64,000 bases of DNA, taken from NCBI GenBank assembly GCA_964609385.1, contig CAZSSM010000013.1, forward strand, positions 46,068 through 110,067. Reading direction: 5' to 3'. The position numbers and the translations under genes were made by a program. The DNA comes from CAZSSM01 sp964609385 (GTDB taxonomy: Bacteria; Planctomycetota; Planctomycetia; Isosphaerales; Isosphaeraceae). The notes beneath the pieces were generated by a model. That model searched no databases and was not told the DNA's origin. It saw only the letters and a program-made list of their open reading frames with translations. Within the stretch, counting starts at the first letter, position 1. Every line of letters begins with the position of its first letter. Shown piece by piece: positions 33,954 through 43,495 of the stretch.

Positions 33954-36900
33954 TCAGTCGATCTCGATCTCCTCGTCGTTTTCTTCGAGGAGTTCGAACG
34001 ACTCGGTGATGAGATCGGACTCGGGGTAGGCCGGGTCACCGAGGACGCGGAGCGTCTGGGTGGCGACCTGTTCGCCATCGATCTCCAGGACGATCAAGTA
34101 CTCGCCGACGGGCGCGGGACGTCCTCGGCGCCTGGATCGGGAATTGCCTTGGTTGTCTCCTCCAGGCGGGAGCAGATTGAGATCCCAGATGGCCCGGTGT
34201 AGGCCAGCATCGTCGGAGGTGCGGAGTCGCCGGACGGTCTCGCCGGCGACGTTGCGGACGGTCAGGCGAAGTTCCTCGACGTCCTCGGGCAGCATGTAGT
34301 AGATCAAGGCGGCCTGCGGCCGGTTGTCGCCGACGAACTCGCGGTTGGTCCCACCCCGTGAGGGCATCCGGCGCCAACGGATCGCCGGGCCGGTCGGGAG
34401 GATGGTCGCCTCCTCGGCGGCGAGGATCTCAGCGGTCATGCCGCGGAGCGGCGTCGAGTCGAGCACCCAGATGCTCCGGCCGTGAGTGGCCAGGACGATG
34501 TCGTTGAGCTTGGGATGCTGGGCGATCTCGTGGATCGCGACGGTCGGCAGGTCCTCGCCGTTGATCCGGTTCCAGTACTGGCCGCGATCGAGCGAGGCGT
34601 AGAGGCCGAACTCGGTCCCACACCAGAGCAAGTCGGGGTTGGTCCGGTCCTCGCGGAGGCAACGGGTCGAGCCGCGCGGCAGGTTGGCCGAAAGGCTGGC
34701 CCAGGTCTGGCCGTAGTCCTCGCTGACGAACAGCAACGGCCGGTCATCGTCGGATCGGTGACCGTCGAAGCAGGCGTAGACGCGGCCGTCCTCGTAGCGC
34801 GAGGCTTCCAGAGTGGAGACCCAGCGCGGGCCTTCGAGGCCGACGTTCTCGCGGATGTCGGTCCAGTTCTGGCCGCCATCGCGGGTCATCCAGAAGGCTC
34901 CGTCGTCAGTACCGACGTAGATGACATCCGGATCGAGGGGCGACTCGCTCAAGGCCGTGGCGCTCCCGCGCTCGGTCAGGGTGATCGACTCGGAGATCGG
35001 GACCAGGTCGTTGCCGCGATCCAATGAGCGGAAGACGTAGTTGCCCGCCGCGTAGAAGATCTTCGGGTTGTGGCTGGAGAGCAGGAACGGCGTGTTCCAG
35101 TTGAAGTTGACGCGCGTCCCGCGTTCGACGTCGGGTCGGATCCGCGCTCCTTCGCCGGTCCGGAAGTTGCGCCGGGCCATCCCGCCGTTCTGGCTGGTGT
35201 AGTAGACCAGGTCGGGGTCCTCGGGGTCGACGAAGCAACGGAAGCCGTCGCCGCCACCGACGCGGAACCAGTCCTGGTTGACGATCCCGCCGCTCCGAAG
35301 GAAGGCCGGACCGCCCCAGCTTCCGTTGTCCTGGAGGCCGCCGTAGACCTTGTAGTCGAGCGTGCTGTCGGTCGTCACGTGATAGAACTGGCCGATCGCG
35401 TACGTGTTCAAGTGATCCCAGTTGGAGGTCCGGTCATAGCTGACGTAGACGCCACCGTCGCATCCCAAGATGAGGTGGCGACCGTCGTTGGGATCGATCC
35501 AGAGGGCGTGATTGTCGGCGTGGACGCCGCGGCCGGCATCGCCGGTGAAGGTCTTGCCGCCGTCCTTGGAGCGATAGAAGCTGATCCCCAAGACGTAGAC
35601 GTAGTTGGGATCACTGGGGTCGACGCGGACCTGGCTGAAGTACATCGGCCGGGGGTTGAGGCTGTTGACGCGGGTCCAGGAGATCCCGGCGTCGTCGGAT
35701 CGGTAGACGCCGCCATACTCGAACCCGTCCTCACCCTGCTTGTCCTGAACATTCTCGCGCTGACCGCCGAGGTAGCTGCCGAAGGGTCGTGAGGAACTGC
35801 CGCCTTGAGAGGGCCGTTCGCCCCAGGTCAGTTCGGCAGTCTTTTCTTCGGTGCCGCGTCGGAACTTGATGGTGACCGTTTCGCCGGCACCGGCGTCGCG
35901 GATTTGTTGGACGAGTCCTTGGTAGGAATCGATGGCCACGTCTCCAACGGCCGTGACGACGTCACCCTCTTGAAGGCCCGCCTTGGCAGCCGGTCCGTCC
36001 TCGACGACGCGTGTCAGGGCCGCGCCCTCACCGCCACCGGTGACGCCCATGTAGGCCGGCTTGGGCGCGTTGGGGTCGCCCGAACCGATCATCTCGGACT
36101 CGAGGATCATGAAGACGATGTTGGGGTCGGCCACGTGCCAGTCCAGACCGATCCGGCCGAGGTCGCAGGTCGGCAGACCGTCGGTGATCTCGGTCCAGGT
36201 GGCGCCGGCGTCGGTGGAGCGGTAGAGCCCGCTGCCCGGGGCGATCTTGACGGCCGGGTCGTTGGTGTCGAACCCGTCACGCTTCCGCTCGTAGGTGGCC
36301 GCCAGCAGGATCGACGGATCGCTGGGGTGCATCTCGATGTCGAGCACGCCGGTCTTCTCGTCGACATAGAGGACCTTCGTCCACGTCTCGCCGCCGTCGA
36401 CGGTCTTGAACAGACCGCGCTCTTCGTTCGGGCCGTAAAGGCGTCCCAGCGCGGCGACGTAGACGATGTTTGGATCGTTGGGGTCGATGATGATGTCGCC
36501 GATCTGGAACGACTCGGCCAGGCCCATGTTGGTCCAGGTCTCGCCGCCGTCGGTCGACTTGTAGACGCCGTCGCCGTACGAGACCGAGTTCCGGGGGTTC
36601 TCCTCGCCGGTGCCGATCCAGACGAGGTCCGGGTCGGTCGCGGCGACAGCCACCGCGCCGATGGAGACGGTCGTCTCGAAGTCGAACTGGTGGGTAAAGC
36701 CGACCCCGTTGTTGGTCGTCTTGAGCAAGCCGCCGCTGGCGGTCGCCACATAGAAGATGCAGGGGTCAGCCTCGTAGATGGCGATGTCGGTGATCCGACC
36801 GCCCATGGTGGCCGGACCCAACTCGCGATACTGGAGGGCCTCGAGCGCCTCGGTGCCGAGCACAACGGTCGTCGAGTCACCCTCGGACTCGGTTGGGGCG

Positions 36901-37091
36901 GCTTGCTCTTGCTTGATCGCTTCGAGTTGGGCGGCCAGCTCCGCGATCTGTGCTTCAAGCTTCTGGATCCGCTCGTCCGCCGGGGGAGTCGATTCCTCGG
37001 ACTCGGGGAACTGGGCGTCGGCCGGGCCGACCAGGAACATGCACGCGAACGCGGCTAGGCCCGCGACGCGCCACCAGGAAAGGACGTTCAT
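33954..37091 (-). CDS. Secreted BNR/sortilin-type beta-propeller protein with inserted PDZ domain
   Basis: About 1045 residues. A signal peptide (MNVLSWWRVAGLAAFACMFL ... ADA) is followed by a short coiled coil rich in Gln/Glu (about 35-60) and then WD40/YVTN/BNR-like propeller repeats (GLLKTTNNGVGFTHQF, YRSTDAGATWTEIT, YRSKDGGKTFTGDAG). A PDZ domain is inserted at about 345-425 (TRVVEDGPAAKAGLQEGDVV). Near 937-985 there is a FlgD-like beta segment (LTVRNVAGETVRRLRTSDDA). Similar BNR proteins are annotated as glycosyl-hydrolase- or exo-alpha-sialidase-like, but no catalytic acid pattern is evident. Start at 37091; an open frame continues upstream to 37508 without a ribosome site. Extracytoplasmic binding or quality-control role inferred. 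Confidence 0.83.
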   Translation of the reverse strand: MNVLSWWRVAGLAAFACMFLVGPADAQFPESEESTPPADERIQKLEAQIAELAAQLEAIKQEQAAPTESEGDSTTVVLGTEALEALQYRELGPATMGGRITDIAIYEADPCIFYVATASGGLLKTTNNGVGFTHQFDFETTVSIGAVAVAATDPDLVWIGTGEENPRNSVSYGDGVYKSTDGGETWTNMGLAESFQIGDIIIDPNDPNIVYVAALGRLYGPNEERGLFKTVDGGETWTKVLYVDEKTGVLDIEMHPSDPSILLAATYERKRDGFDTNDPAVKIAPGSGLYRSTDAGATWTEITDGLPTCDLGRIGLDWHVADPNIVFMILESEMIGSGDPNAPKPAYMGVTGGGEGAALTRVVEDGPAAKAGLQEGDVVTAVGDVAIDSYQGLVQQIRDAGAGETVTIKFRRGTEEKTAELTWGERPSQGGSSSRPFGSYLGGQRENVQDKQGEDGFEYGGVYRSDDAGISWTRVNSLNPRPMYFSQVRVDPSDPNYVYVLGISFYRSKDGGKTFTGDAGRGVHADNHALWIDPNDGRHLILGCDGGVYVSYDRTSNWDHLNTYAIGQFYHVTTDSTLDYKVYGGLQDNGSWGGPAFLRSGGIVNQDWFRVGGGDGFRCFVDPEDPDLVYYTSQNGGMARRNFRTGEGARIRPDVERGTRVNFNWNTPFLLSSHNPKIFYAAGNYVFRSLDRGNDLVPISESITLTERGSATALSESPLDPDVIYVGTDDGAFWMTRDGGQNWTDIRENVGLEGPRWVSTLEASRYEDGRVYACFDGHRSDDDRPLLFVSEDYGQTWASLSANLPRGSTRCLREDRTNPDLLWCGTEFGLYASLDRGQYWNRINGEDLPTVAIHEIAQHPKLNDIVLATHGRSIWVLDSTPLRGMTAEILAAEEATILPTGPAIRWRRMPSRGGTNREFVGDNRPQAALIYYMLPEDVEELRLTVRNVAGETVRRLRTSDDAGLHRAIWDLNLLPPGGDNQGNSRSRRRGRPAPVGEYLIVLEIDGEQVATQTLRVLGDPAYPESDLITESFELLEENDEEIEID

Positions 37092-37546
37092 CGTGTTGTC
37101 AAACCTCGGTTGCGTTTCGGAAGGAGTCCATCTCGGGGTGTCGAACGACGGGATCGTCAACGACGTCCGGTTGGTCAGTCGTCGGGGACGGCCGTCTTCG
37201 GGGCGGATCGCGGAGAGGTGGGCGGCAAGCCGTTCGCTTAACGTCAGCCTAACCACCCAGTCGAAGGGGAAACCACACCCTAAGTGAGCGATAGATCTCC
37301 GAAACCAGTTCTCTGGTCCGGATATCTTCCCTATCTTGACTGATTCGTGCCGCGGATCCAGAAGGAGTTCCCGGTTTCTCGACCTGAACGGTCCGATGTT
37401 ACGGGTCTGACCCGTCGATCGAGCCCGAGGCCTGGCGCATCGTCCCTGGCGTCGGCGGTCCTGGGGCTTCATAATGCAACCCGGTGATGCGGAGCGACTT
37501 CGGACCAACCAGCGCGGGCTTTGCGATCCTAAGACCGGGACTCCCT
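37092..37546. other. Divergent intergenic region
   Basis: About 455 bases between the BNR protein and the antiporter gene, carrying both 5' regions. I see no gene, no strong hairpin and no certain promoter. An upstream in-frame extension of the antiporter to 37484 reads through but has no ribosome site. Confidence 0.35.
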
Positions 37547-39445
37547 ATGTCGATGAGCCACTTGATGCTGTGGGCGGCGGCCTCGCCGGGCGCAGCGGCC
37601 GCCTGGGATGCGGTGCTGAACATCCTGATTCTCCTGACCGCCGCCCTGGCCTTGGGGACCTTGGCCGAGCGGTTGGGGCAGAGCGCGATCGTCGGCTACC
37701 TGCTGGCCGGGATGCTGGTCGGCCCCAACTCTTTCGGCTGGATCGGCGACAGCCAGGAGCTTTTCCACATCGCTGAGATCGGTGTGGCGCTCTTGCTCTT
37801 CACGATCGGCCTGGAGTTCTCGCCGTCGCGCCTGATGCGGCTGGGTCGAGTGGTGGTGGTGGCCGGTCCGGTCCAAGTGACCGCCACGATGGCCTTGGCG
37901 GCGCTCTTCGCCTTCGGGATCGGCTCGTCGCCGTTGGAGGCGACCTGCATCGGCGCGATGGTCGCTTTGAGCAGCACCGCCTGTGTGCTCCGATTGCTCC
38001 GCGACCGGGCCGAGATCGACACGCCCTACGGCAAGTCGTCCTTGGGAATCCTGATCGTCCAGGACATCGCGGTGGTCCCGTTGGTTCTGTTGGTCACGGC
38101 CTTGAGCAGCGGTGGGACGGCGCTGGACGTGCTCTGGCTGCTGGGCCGTTCGATCGTGTTGGGTGGTCTGCTGGTCCTCAGCCTCTGGGTGGCCTTCAAC
38201 CTGATCGCGCCTCGGGTCTTGAAGCTGAAGAGCCTGCGGGTCGACCGCGACTTGCCGGTCCTGCTGGCTGCCGTGATGGCCGGCCTGTCGGCTTGGGTCT
38301 CGAACTATCTCGGCCTGAGCCCCGCCCTGGGCGCGTTCCTGGCCGGCGTCCTGTTGGCCGTCTCGCCCTTCGCCGCGCAGGTCAACGCCGACATCCAACC
38401 GTTGAAGACCTTGATGGTGACCCTCTTCTTCGCCTCGATCGGCCTGTTCGGCGACCCGTTCTGGCTGGTCGGTCACCTCCATCTGGTCCTGGGCGTGGTG
38501 GCCTTGATCGTGCTGGGCAAGGCGACGGTGACCTACCTGGCGACGCGGCTGGCCGGCTTCGCGCACACCTTCGGCGTGACCACCGGGCTCTGCTTGGCGC
38601 AGGTGGGCGAGTTCTCGTTCGTGCTGGCCGGGATCGCCTACCAGCCGGGCGTGGAGGACTCGTTGATGAGCGAGTCGGCGTTCCGCCTGATGGTCTCGGC
38701 GACGATCGCCACGATGATGCTGACGCCGTATCTGATCGCGATCGGTCCACGGGCCGGTGCGTTGTTCTCTCGGCTGATCACCGGCCGCTCGGGACGCGTC
38801 CGCGACGTCCAGGCCGAGACGACCGGCGGTTCGTCGGGCTCTGAGACCGAATCGAAGACCGATACGGATGTTGCGGTGACCTCCGAAGGCGCACCACATC
38901 GTCGCTTGTTGGTTATCGGGTTCGGACCGGCGGCGCAACGGATGGTCGAGGAGTTGTTGAGCGACTCGAGCATCCACATCGAGGTGCTCGACCTGAACCA
39001 GGACAACCTCGAGGTGGCCACCCGGTACGGCCTAACCGGGCACCTAGGCGATGCGACGCGGAGCGAGATCCTAGAGCATTTGGGCCTCTCCAGTTTCGAC
39101 GTCATCGCCATCACTTTGCCGACGGCGCGGGTGGTCCGCGAACTGATCCAGTTGGCCCGCGCACTGGCTCCCGATGCTCGAATTGCGGTCCGTTGTCGCT
39201 ATCACATCTACTACTTCGACCTGGTCCAGGCCGGTGCCGACGTGGTGGTCAACGAGGAGGACCAGGTCGGTCGCAGCCTGGCTCGACGGACCCGCGCGAT
39301 CTTCCGGGCCGACGAGGCGGTTGCCAACACCAACGATGCGGCCCCGCTGCAAAACGGTGCTGGGACCGATCCCAAGAACGGCGACGGTCAGGGTGGCCCA
39401 GTTGAGCCGATTGCAATGGGCAAACAGCCGAGTTCAGATGCTTGA
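37547..39445 (+). CDS. CPA2-type cation:proton antiporter with TrkA-N (RCK) domain
   Basis: About 632 residues. Twelve or more membrane helices in residues 20-400 form a KefB/Na+:H+ exchanger domain (ALALGTLAERLGQSAIVGYL, LFTIGLEFSPSRL, SSTACVLRLL, LGAFLAGVLLA, AQVGEFSFVLAGIA). After a hydrophilic linker the TrkA-N/RCK domain begins at about 450 (RRLLVIGFGPAAQRMVEEL, a Rossmann glycine motif), ending by 570. These proteins exchange K+ or Na+ for protons and are gated by nucleotides binding to the RCK domain. Start at 37547 has GGGA six bases upstream. A second ATG lies at 37553. Confidence 0.9.
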   Translation: MSMSHLMLWAAASPGAAAAWDAVLNILILLTAALALGTLAERLGQSAIVGYLLAGMLVGPNSFGWIGDSQELFHIAEIGVALLLFTIGLEFSPSRLMRLGRVVVVAGPVQVTATMALAALFAFGIGSSPLEATCIGAMVALSSTACVLRLLRDRAEIDTPYGKSSLGILIVQDIAVVPLVLLVTALSSGGTALDVLWLLGRSIVLGGLLVLSLWVAFNLIAPRVLKLKSLRVDRDLPVLLAAVMAGLSAWVSNYLGLSPALGAFLAGVLLAVSPFAAQVNADIQPLKTLMVTLFFASIGLFGDPFWLVGHLHLVLGVVALIVLGKATVTYLATRLAGFAHTFGVTTGLCLAQVGEFSFVLAGIAYQPGVEDSLMSESAFRLMVSATIATMMLTPYLIAIGPRAGALFSRLITGRSGRVRDVQAETTGGSSGSETESKTDTDVAVTSEGAPHRRLLVIGFGPAAQRMVEELLSDSSIHIEVLDLNQDNLEVATRYGLTGHLGDATRSEILEHLGLSSFDVIAITLPTARVVRELIQLARALAPDARIAVRCRYHIYYFDLVQAGADVVVNEEDQVGRSLARRTRAIFRADEAVANTNDAAPLQNGAGTDPKNGDGQGGPVEPIAMGKQPSSDA

Positions 39446-39537
39446 CCGATACATCGGCTTCGAGCTGAGCCTCACCAGGCTGAATTCGGTCCCGTTCTCC
39501 ATCACGACTCCCTGCCTTTGAGCCCCATGAGCCGACG

Positions 39538-40356
39538 ATGACCGCGACCGCCGAGACGACGCCCGAGCCGGCCGACGCCCCGATGATCCGGCTCCTTGAC
39601 GTCCGCAAGAACTTCGATGGTGGGAGGACCTTCGCCGTCGAGGCGTTGGACCTCGACGTCAAGCGCGGCGAGCTGATCACGCTTTTGGGCGAATCGGGCT
39701 GCGGCAAGACGACCACCTTGAAGATGATCAACCGGCTCATCGAGCCGACCTCCGGTCAAATCCAGATCGACGGCGAGGACGTCCGGGCCGGCGACCCGGT
39801 CCAACTCCGTCGACGGATCGGCTACGTCTTCCAGGCCATCGGCCTGTTCCCGCACATGAGCGTTGCCGAGAACATCGGGACCGTCCCCCGCCTGCTCGAC
39901 TGGGATCCTGAGGCGATCGCCGAGCGGGTCGACGAACTCCTGAAGTTGGTCCGCTTGGAGCCTCCAGAGTACCGCGACCGGATGCCTGCCGAACTCTCTG
40001 GCGGCCAGCGACAGCGGATCGGTCTGGCCCGCGCCTTGGCCGCTCGTCCCAAAATCATGCTCATGGACGAACCCTTCGGTGCGCTCGATCCGATCACCCG
40101 CGACCAACTCCAGGACGAGTTTCGCAAGATCCATGACGAACTCGGTTTGACCACCGTGATGGTCACCCACGATATGGCCGAGTCGCTCTTGATGGCCGAT
40201 CGGATCGCCACCATGGCCGGCGGGCGGATCGTCCGGATCGGGTCGCCGACGGAACTCCTGGCCCAGCCCGACCATCCCTATGTCGAGCAACTCCTCGAGA
40301 TGCCTCGCAAGAACGCCGAGCGCATTGAGTCCATGATCCACGCCGCCCAAGCCTGA
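39538..40356 (+). CDS. Osmoprotectant/glycine betaine-type ABC transporter ATP-binding protein
   Basis: 272 residues. Walker A is GESGCGKTTT, signature LSGGQRQRIGLARAL, Walker B IMLMDEPFGALDPITR and the H-loop VTHD. The sequence GYVFQAIGLFPHMSVAENI is typical of the OpuBA/OpuCA/ProV group. Downstream of the core the subunit has only a short tail, without obvious CBS domains. Its stop is followed after 54 bases by the permease/binding-protein fusion gene, forming the canonical pair. Confidence 0.92.
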   Translation: MTATAETTPEPADAPMIRLLDVRKNFDGGRTFAVEALDLDVKRGELITLLGESGCGKTTTLKMINRLIEPTSGQIQIDGEDVRAGDPVQLRRRIGYVFQAIGLFPHMSVAENIGTVPRLLDWDPEAIAERVDELLKLVRLEPPEYRDRMPAELSGGQRQRIGLARALAARPKIMLMDEPFGALDPITRDQLQDEFRKIHDELGLTTVMVTHDMAESLLMADRIATMAGGRIVRIGSPTELLAQPDHPYVEQLLEMPRKNAERIESMIHAAQA

Positions 40357-40410
40357 GCCGACTCCGAATGGCCCTTGGCCGAAGATCACTCGAAGCTTCA
40401 AAGGACCGAT

Positions 40411-42069
40411 ATGCGTGGATTTTGGAACGCCTTGTCCGCCTGGTTCGTCTCCTTTCGCGACGAGGCCCTGCCGGACCTGACCGCCGATCTGGCCGATAAC
40501 CTGACCAGTCACCTGACGATCACGGTGGTCCCCTTGACCGTCGGCTTGGCGATCAGCCTCCCATTGGCGATCCTGTTGGTCCGCCTGCCTAAGCTCCGCT
40601 ACCCGCTCTTGGCCACCGCCAGCGTGATTCAGACGGTGCCCAGCCTCGCCCTGCTCGCCCTGATGGTCCCGATCCTGGTCCTGATCGGGTCGCGGCTCAA
40701 CCCGGCCCTGGAGCCGATGGGCCTATCGATCTCGGCCTTGGGGTTCTGGCCCTCGGTCATCGCGTTGACGCTCTATAGCATCCTGCCGATGCTCCGGAAC
40801 ACCGTCATCGGGATCCTCGGGGTCGATCCCGGGCTGACCGAGGCGGCCCGGGGCGTGGGGATGACGCCTCGACAGGTGCTCACTCGAGTGGAGTTGCCCC
40901 TGGCCGCGCCGGTGATCATCGCCGGGATCCGGACGGCCACCGTCTGGGTCGTCGGGACCGCCACGCTGGCCACGCCGGTCGGTCAGCGCTGCTTGGGCAA
41001 CTACATCTTTAGCGGCCTACAGACGCAGAACTGGAACGCGGTCCTCTTCGGTTGCGTCCTCGCGGCGGCCCTAGCCGTTGTACTCGACGGCTTGATCGGC
41101 CAGCTCCAATCTGCGCTCGATCAGCGCAACGGAACGAAAGGGGCTGTGGCCGTCTCCCTGCTGGTCTTGATCCTCTACGGGGGCGGCGTCCTCGTGCCTT
41201 TAGGACCGAAGCTCTGGAACGCCATGTCGGACGCGCCGACGGTCGAGACGATCACGGTCGGATCGAAAACCTTCACCGAGCAGTACATCCTCGCCGAAGC
41301 CGTCTCCCGACGCTTGGATGCGGCCGGGATCACGCACCAGCAGGTTTCGGGGCTCGGCTCGGCGGTCGTCTTCGAGGCGCTGGCCAACGACGAGATCCAG
41401 GTCTACATCGATTATTCGGGCACGATTTGGGCCAATTACATGAAACGTGACGAAACGGCCGACGCCCAGACGGTCCTTGAGGAAGTGACCAACTGGCTGG
41501 CTCGCGAGCGTGACGTAACGTGTTTGGGTACGATCGGGTTCGAGAACGCCTACTGCCTGGCGATGCGGCGCGACGAGGCGGAACGATTGAGGATCCGGAC
41601 CATCGCCGACCTCCGGGCGCGGGCCGGTCGGATGCGGATCGGCGGGGCGATCGAGTTCTTCGAGCGGCCCGAATGGGACGCGATCCAGAGCGCCTACTCG
41701 CTCTCCTTCGCTGAGGAGGTCGATTTCGATCCCACGCTCATGTATGAGGCGATCAAGGCCGAAGAGGTCGATGTGATCGCCGCGTTCACCTCCGACGGCC
41801 GGATCGCCGCCTACGACCTCGCGGTCCTGGACGACCCGGCCTCGGCGATCCCGCCCTACGACGCCATCCTCCTGCTCTCGCCGGGCGCATCGAGGAGGCC
41901 CGACGTCATCGAGGCCCTCCGTCCGATGCTCGGGTCGATCGACGTTGAGGCGATGCGGCAGGCCAACCTCATGGTCGACCGCCTTGAGGACAAGCGGACT
42001 GTCTCCGAAGCAGCTCAAATGTTGCTCGATAACCGAGCCGCAACATCATCGGAAGCCACGACCAAATGA
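40411..42069 (+). CDS. Fused permease and substrate-binding protein of a quaternary-amine ABC transporter
   Basis: About 552 residues. Residues 1-260 are an OpuBB/ProW-type permease with several membrane helices (YPLLATASVIQTVPSLALLA, the EAA-loop-like EAARGVGMTPRQVLTRVELP). Residues about 277-552 are an OpuBC/QAT substrate-binding domain (TITVGSKTFTEQYILAEAVS, GLGSAVVFEALANDEIQVYI, YEAIKAEEVDVIAAFTSDGR). This fusion is known in several bacteria for betaine, choline or carnitine uptake under osmotic stress. The binding domain is tethered to the periplasmic face. The ATG at 40411 is preferred over the upstream TTG at 40375 because AAAGGA lies five bases away. The next gene is convergent, eight bases beyond. 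Confidence 0.88.
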   Translation: MRGFWNALSAWFVSFRDEALPDLTADLADNLTSHLTITVVPLTVGLAISLPLAILLVRLPKLRYPLLATASVIQTVPSLALLALMVPILVLIGSRLNPALEPMGLSISALGFWPSVIALTLYSILPMLRNTVIGILGVDPGLTEAARGVGMTPRQVLTRVELPLAAPVIIAGIRTATVWVVGTATLATPVGQRCLGNYIFSGLQTQNWNAVLFGCVLAAALAVVLDGLIGQLQSALDQRNGTKGAVAVSLLVLILYGGGVLVPLGPKLWNAMSDAPTVETITVGSKTFTEQYILAEAVSRRLDAAGITHQQVSGLGSAVVFEALANDEIQVYIDYSGTIWANYMKRDETADAQTVLEEVTNWLARERDVTCLGTIGFENAYCLAMRRDEAERLRIRTIADLRARAGRMRIGGAIEFFERPEWDAIQSAYSLSFAEEVDFDPTLMYEAIKAEEVDVIAAFTSDGRIAAYDLAVLDDPASAIPPYDAILLLSPGASRRPDVIEALRPMLGSIDVEAMRQANLMVDRLEDKRTVSEAAQMLLDNRAATSSEATTK

Positions 42070-42077
42070 ACTGCATG

Positions 42078-43397
42078 TCATTGTTCGAGAGGGACGCTTT
42101 GAACGGGTTGAGATTCTGATTCGACGGGCCGGCCGCGCCAAAAGGTCGCGAGGACCGATCCGGAGACGTTCATCCAGGGACCGAAGATGGCCGGGGCGAT
42201 GGCCGCCTGCACGCTCTGGAGTGTTGAGGTGGCCAGGCCGGTAGCCATCCCACCGTTCTGCATCCCCACTTCGAAGGCGACTGTCCGGCAATCGCGCTCG
42301 TCCAGTTTGGCCAGACGTGCTGCTCCGTAGCCGAAGAGGTAACCGGCCAGGTTGTGCGTCACCGAGGCCAACAGCAACAAGGGACCGATCTGAAGCAGGT
42401 CCGACGCCGAGCGCGCTGTGATGATCGCGATAATCAAGCAGATCCCGCCCATCGAGACCAGGGGCAAGGCCCGGTCCATCCAGTTGACCGGACCATGTGC
42501 GACCTGCTCGACGACCAGCTTGGTCGCGCTCACCAAGCCGACCAACCCCAACCCGAGAATGACCCCGGTCGTCACTGAACCCAAATATGGTTCGCCGAAC
42601 AGATATGTGACCTCGGCAAGCCCGATCCCGACCACCGCGATCGCCGAGAGGCTGAGTCGCGACCGGGCCAGGGGGGACGATCCGTAGAGGATCCGGTTGG
42701 CCAAGAGGCCGGCCAAGACCGGCACCAGGACCATGTTGCAGATGCTCAACATCATCGGGATCACCTCGATCGCGACATACTGTGAGGCCAACAACAGCAT
42801 CAGATACGGCGTGACCAGTGGCGAGACCAAGGTCGAGCAGGCGGTCATCGTCACCGAGAGGGCGACGTTGCCCCGCGCCAGGAAGGCCATCAGGTTCGAT
42901 GCGACACCTCCCGGGCATGAACCGATCAGAACGATCCCGGCGGCCACCTCGGGCGCGAAACCGAACCCCGAGGCCAACGCGAAGCCCAGGCTCGGCATGA
43001 CTGAGAACTGCAAGAGGATCCCGACCAGAACCGGCTTGGGCATCGCCAAGACGCGAGCGAAGTCGCCGACGCTCAGGGTCGTCCCCATCCCAAACATGAT
43101 GATCTGGATCAGCGGGACGATCAGGACCTTCAAGTCGATCTCGAACCAGGTCCCGAACGCGGCGGGGTAGGCCAAGGAACCGGCGACGAAGGCCAGAACC
43201 CACGCCGTGAAGGCGAATCCGCGGAGCGCGGGCCGGATCGTAAAGGCGATGGCCAATGCGGCGAACGCCCCGACCAACGATGGGCCGACCCACTCGGTTC
43301 GGCCCATGACCCAGGCCACTCCGGCGACCAGCGCGCCGAGGGCAGCCAAGGCCCAGGCCGTGCGCTCGGAGATCGTGGATACCAAGGGGGTCGTCAT
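42078..43397 (-). CDS. Bile acid:sodium symporter family (BASS) membrane transporter
   Basis: 439 residues, about ten membrane helices of the BASS core (IDLKVLIVPLIQIIMFGMGT; the GSCPGGVASNLMAFLARGN motif; AFEVGMQNGGMATGLA), preceded by an N-terminal extension with two to three extra helices (WALAALGALVAGVAWVMG ... WVLAFVAGSLAYPAAFG). The GSCPGG and E/Q-rich motifs contribute to sodium and substrate binding in homologues; substrates range from bile acids to pantoate and organic acids. Downstream it faces the ABC fusion gene. An overlapping frame on the same strand has no homology signal. Confidence 0.9.
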   Translation of the reverse strand: MTTPLVSTISERTAWALAALGALVAGVAWVMGRTEWVGPSLVGAFAALAIAFTIRPALRGFAFTAWVLAFVAGSLAYPAAFGTWFEIDLKVLIVPLIQIIMFGMGTTLSVGDFARVLAMPKPVLVGILLQFSVMPSLGFALASGFGFAPEVAAGIVLIGSCPGGVASNLMAFLARGNVALSVTMTACSTLVSPLVTPYLMLLLASQYVAIEVIPMMLSICNMVLVPVLAGLLANRILYGSSPLARSRLSLSAIAVVGIGLAEVTYLFGEPYLGSVTTGVILGLGLVGLVSATKLVVEQVAHGPVNWMDRALPLVSMGGICLIIAIITARSASDLLQIGPLLLLASVTHNLAGYLFGYGAARLAKLDERDCRTVAFEVGMQNGGMATGLATSTLQSVQAAIAPAIFGPWMNVSGSVLATFWRGRPVESESQPVQSVPLEQ

Positions 43398-43495
43398 CGC
43401 GGGGTCCTCGCGGGATCGATCGGAGGCGACGCAACATCCGATCCGGGTCGAGCAGGGGAGAAGGGGACAATGACGATCAAGGGGTCGGACGACCC

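Noticed and set aside
37529..38977. Long minus-strand frame opposite the antiporter
   Set aside because: Gln/Arg/His-rich shadow of a membrane protein; the plus-strand frame carries the recognised domains.
39502..40512. Minus-strand frame opposite the ABC ATPase
   Set aside because: The plus strand has the Walker and signature motifs, and the antisense has none.
42046..43470. Alternative frame overlapping the BASS transporter on the same strand
   Set aside because: Rich in Arg/Gly/Asp with no helices; the BASS motifs lie in the other frame.
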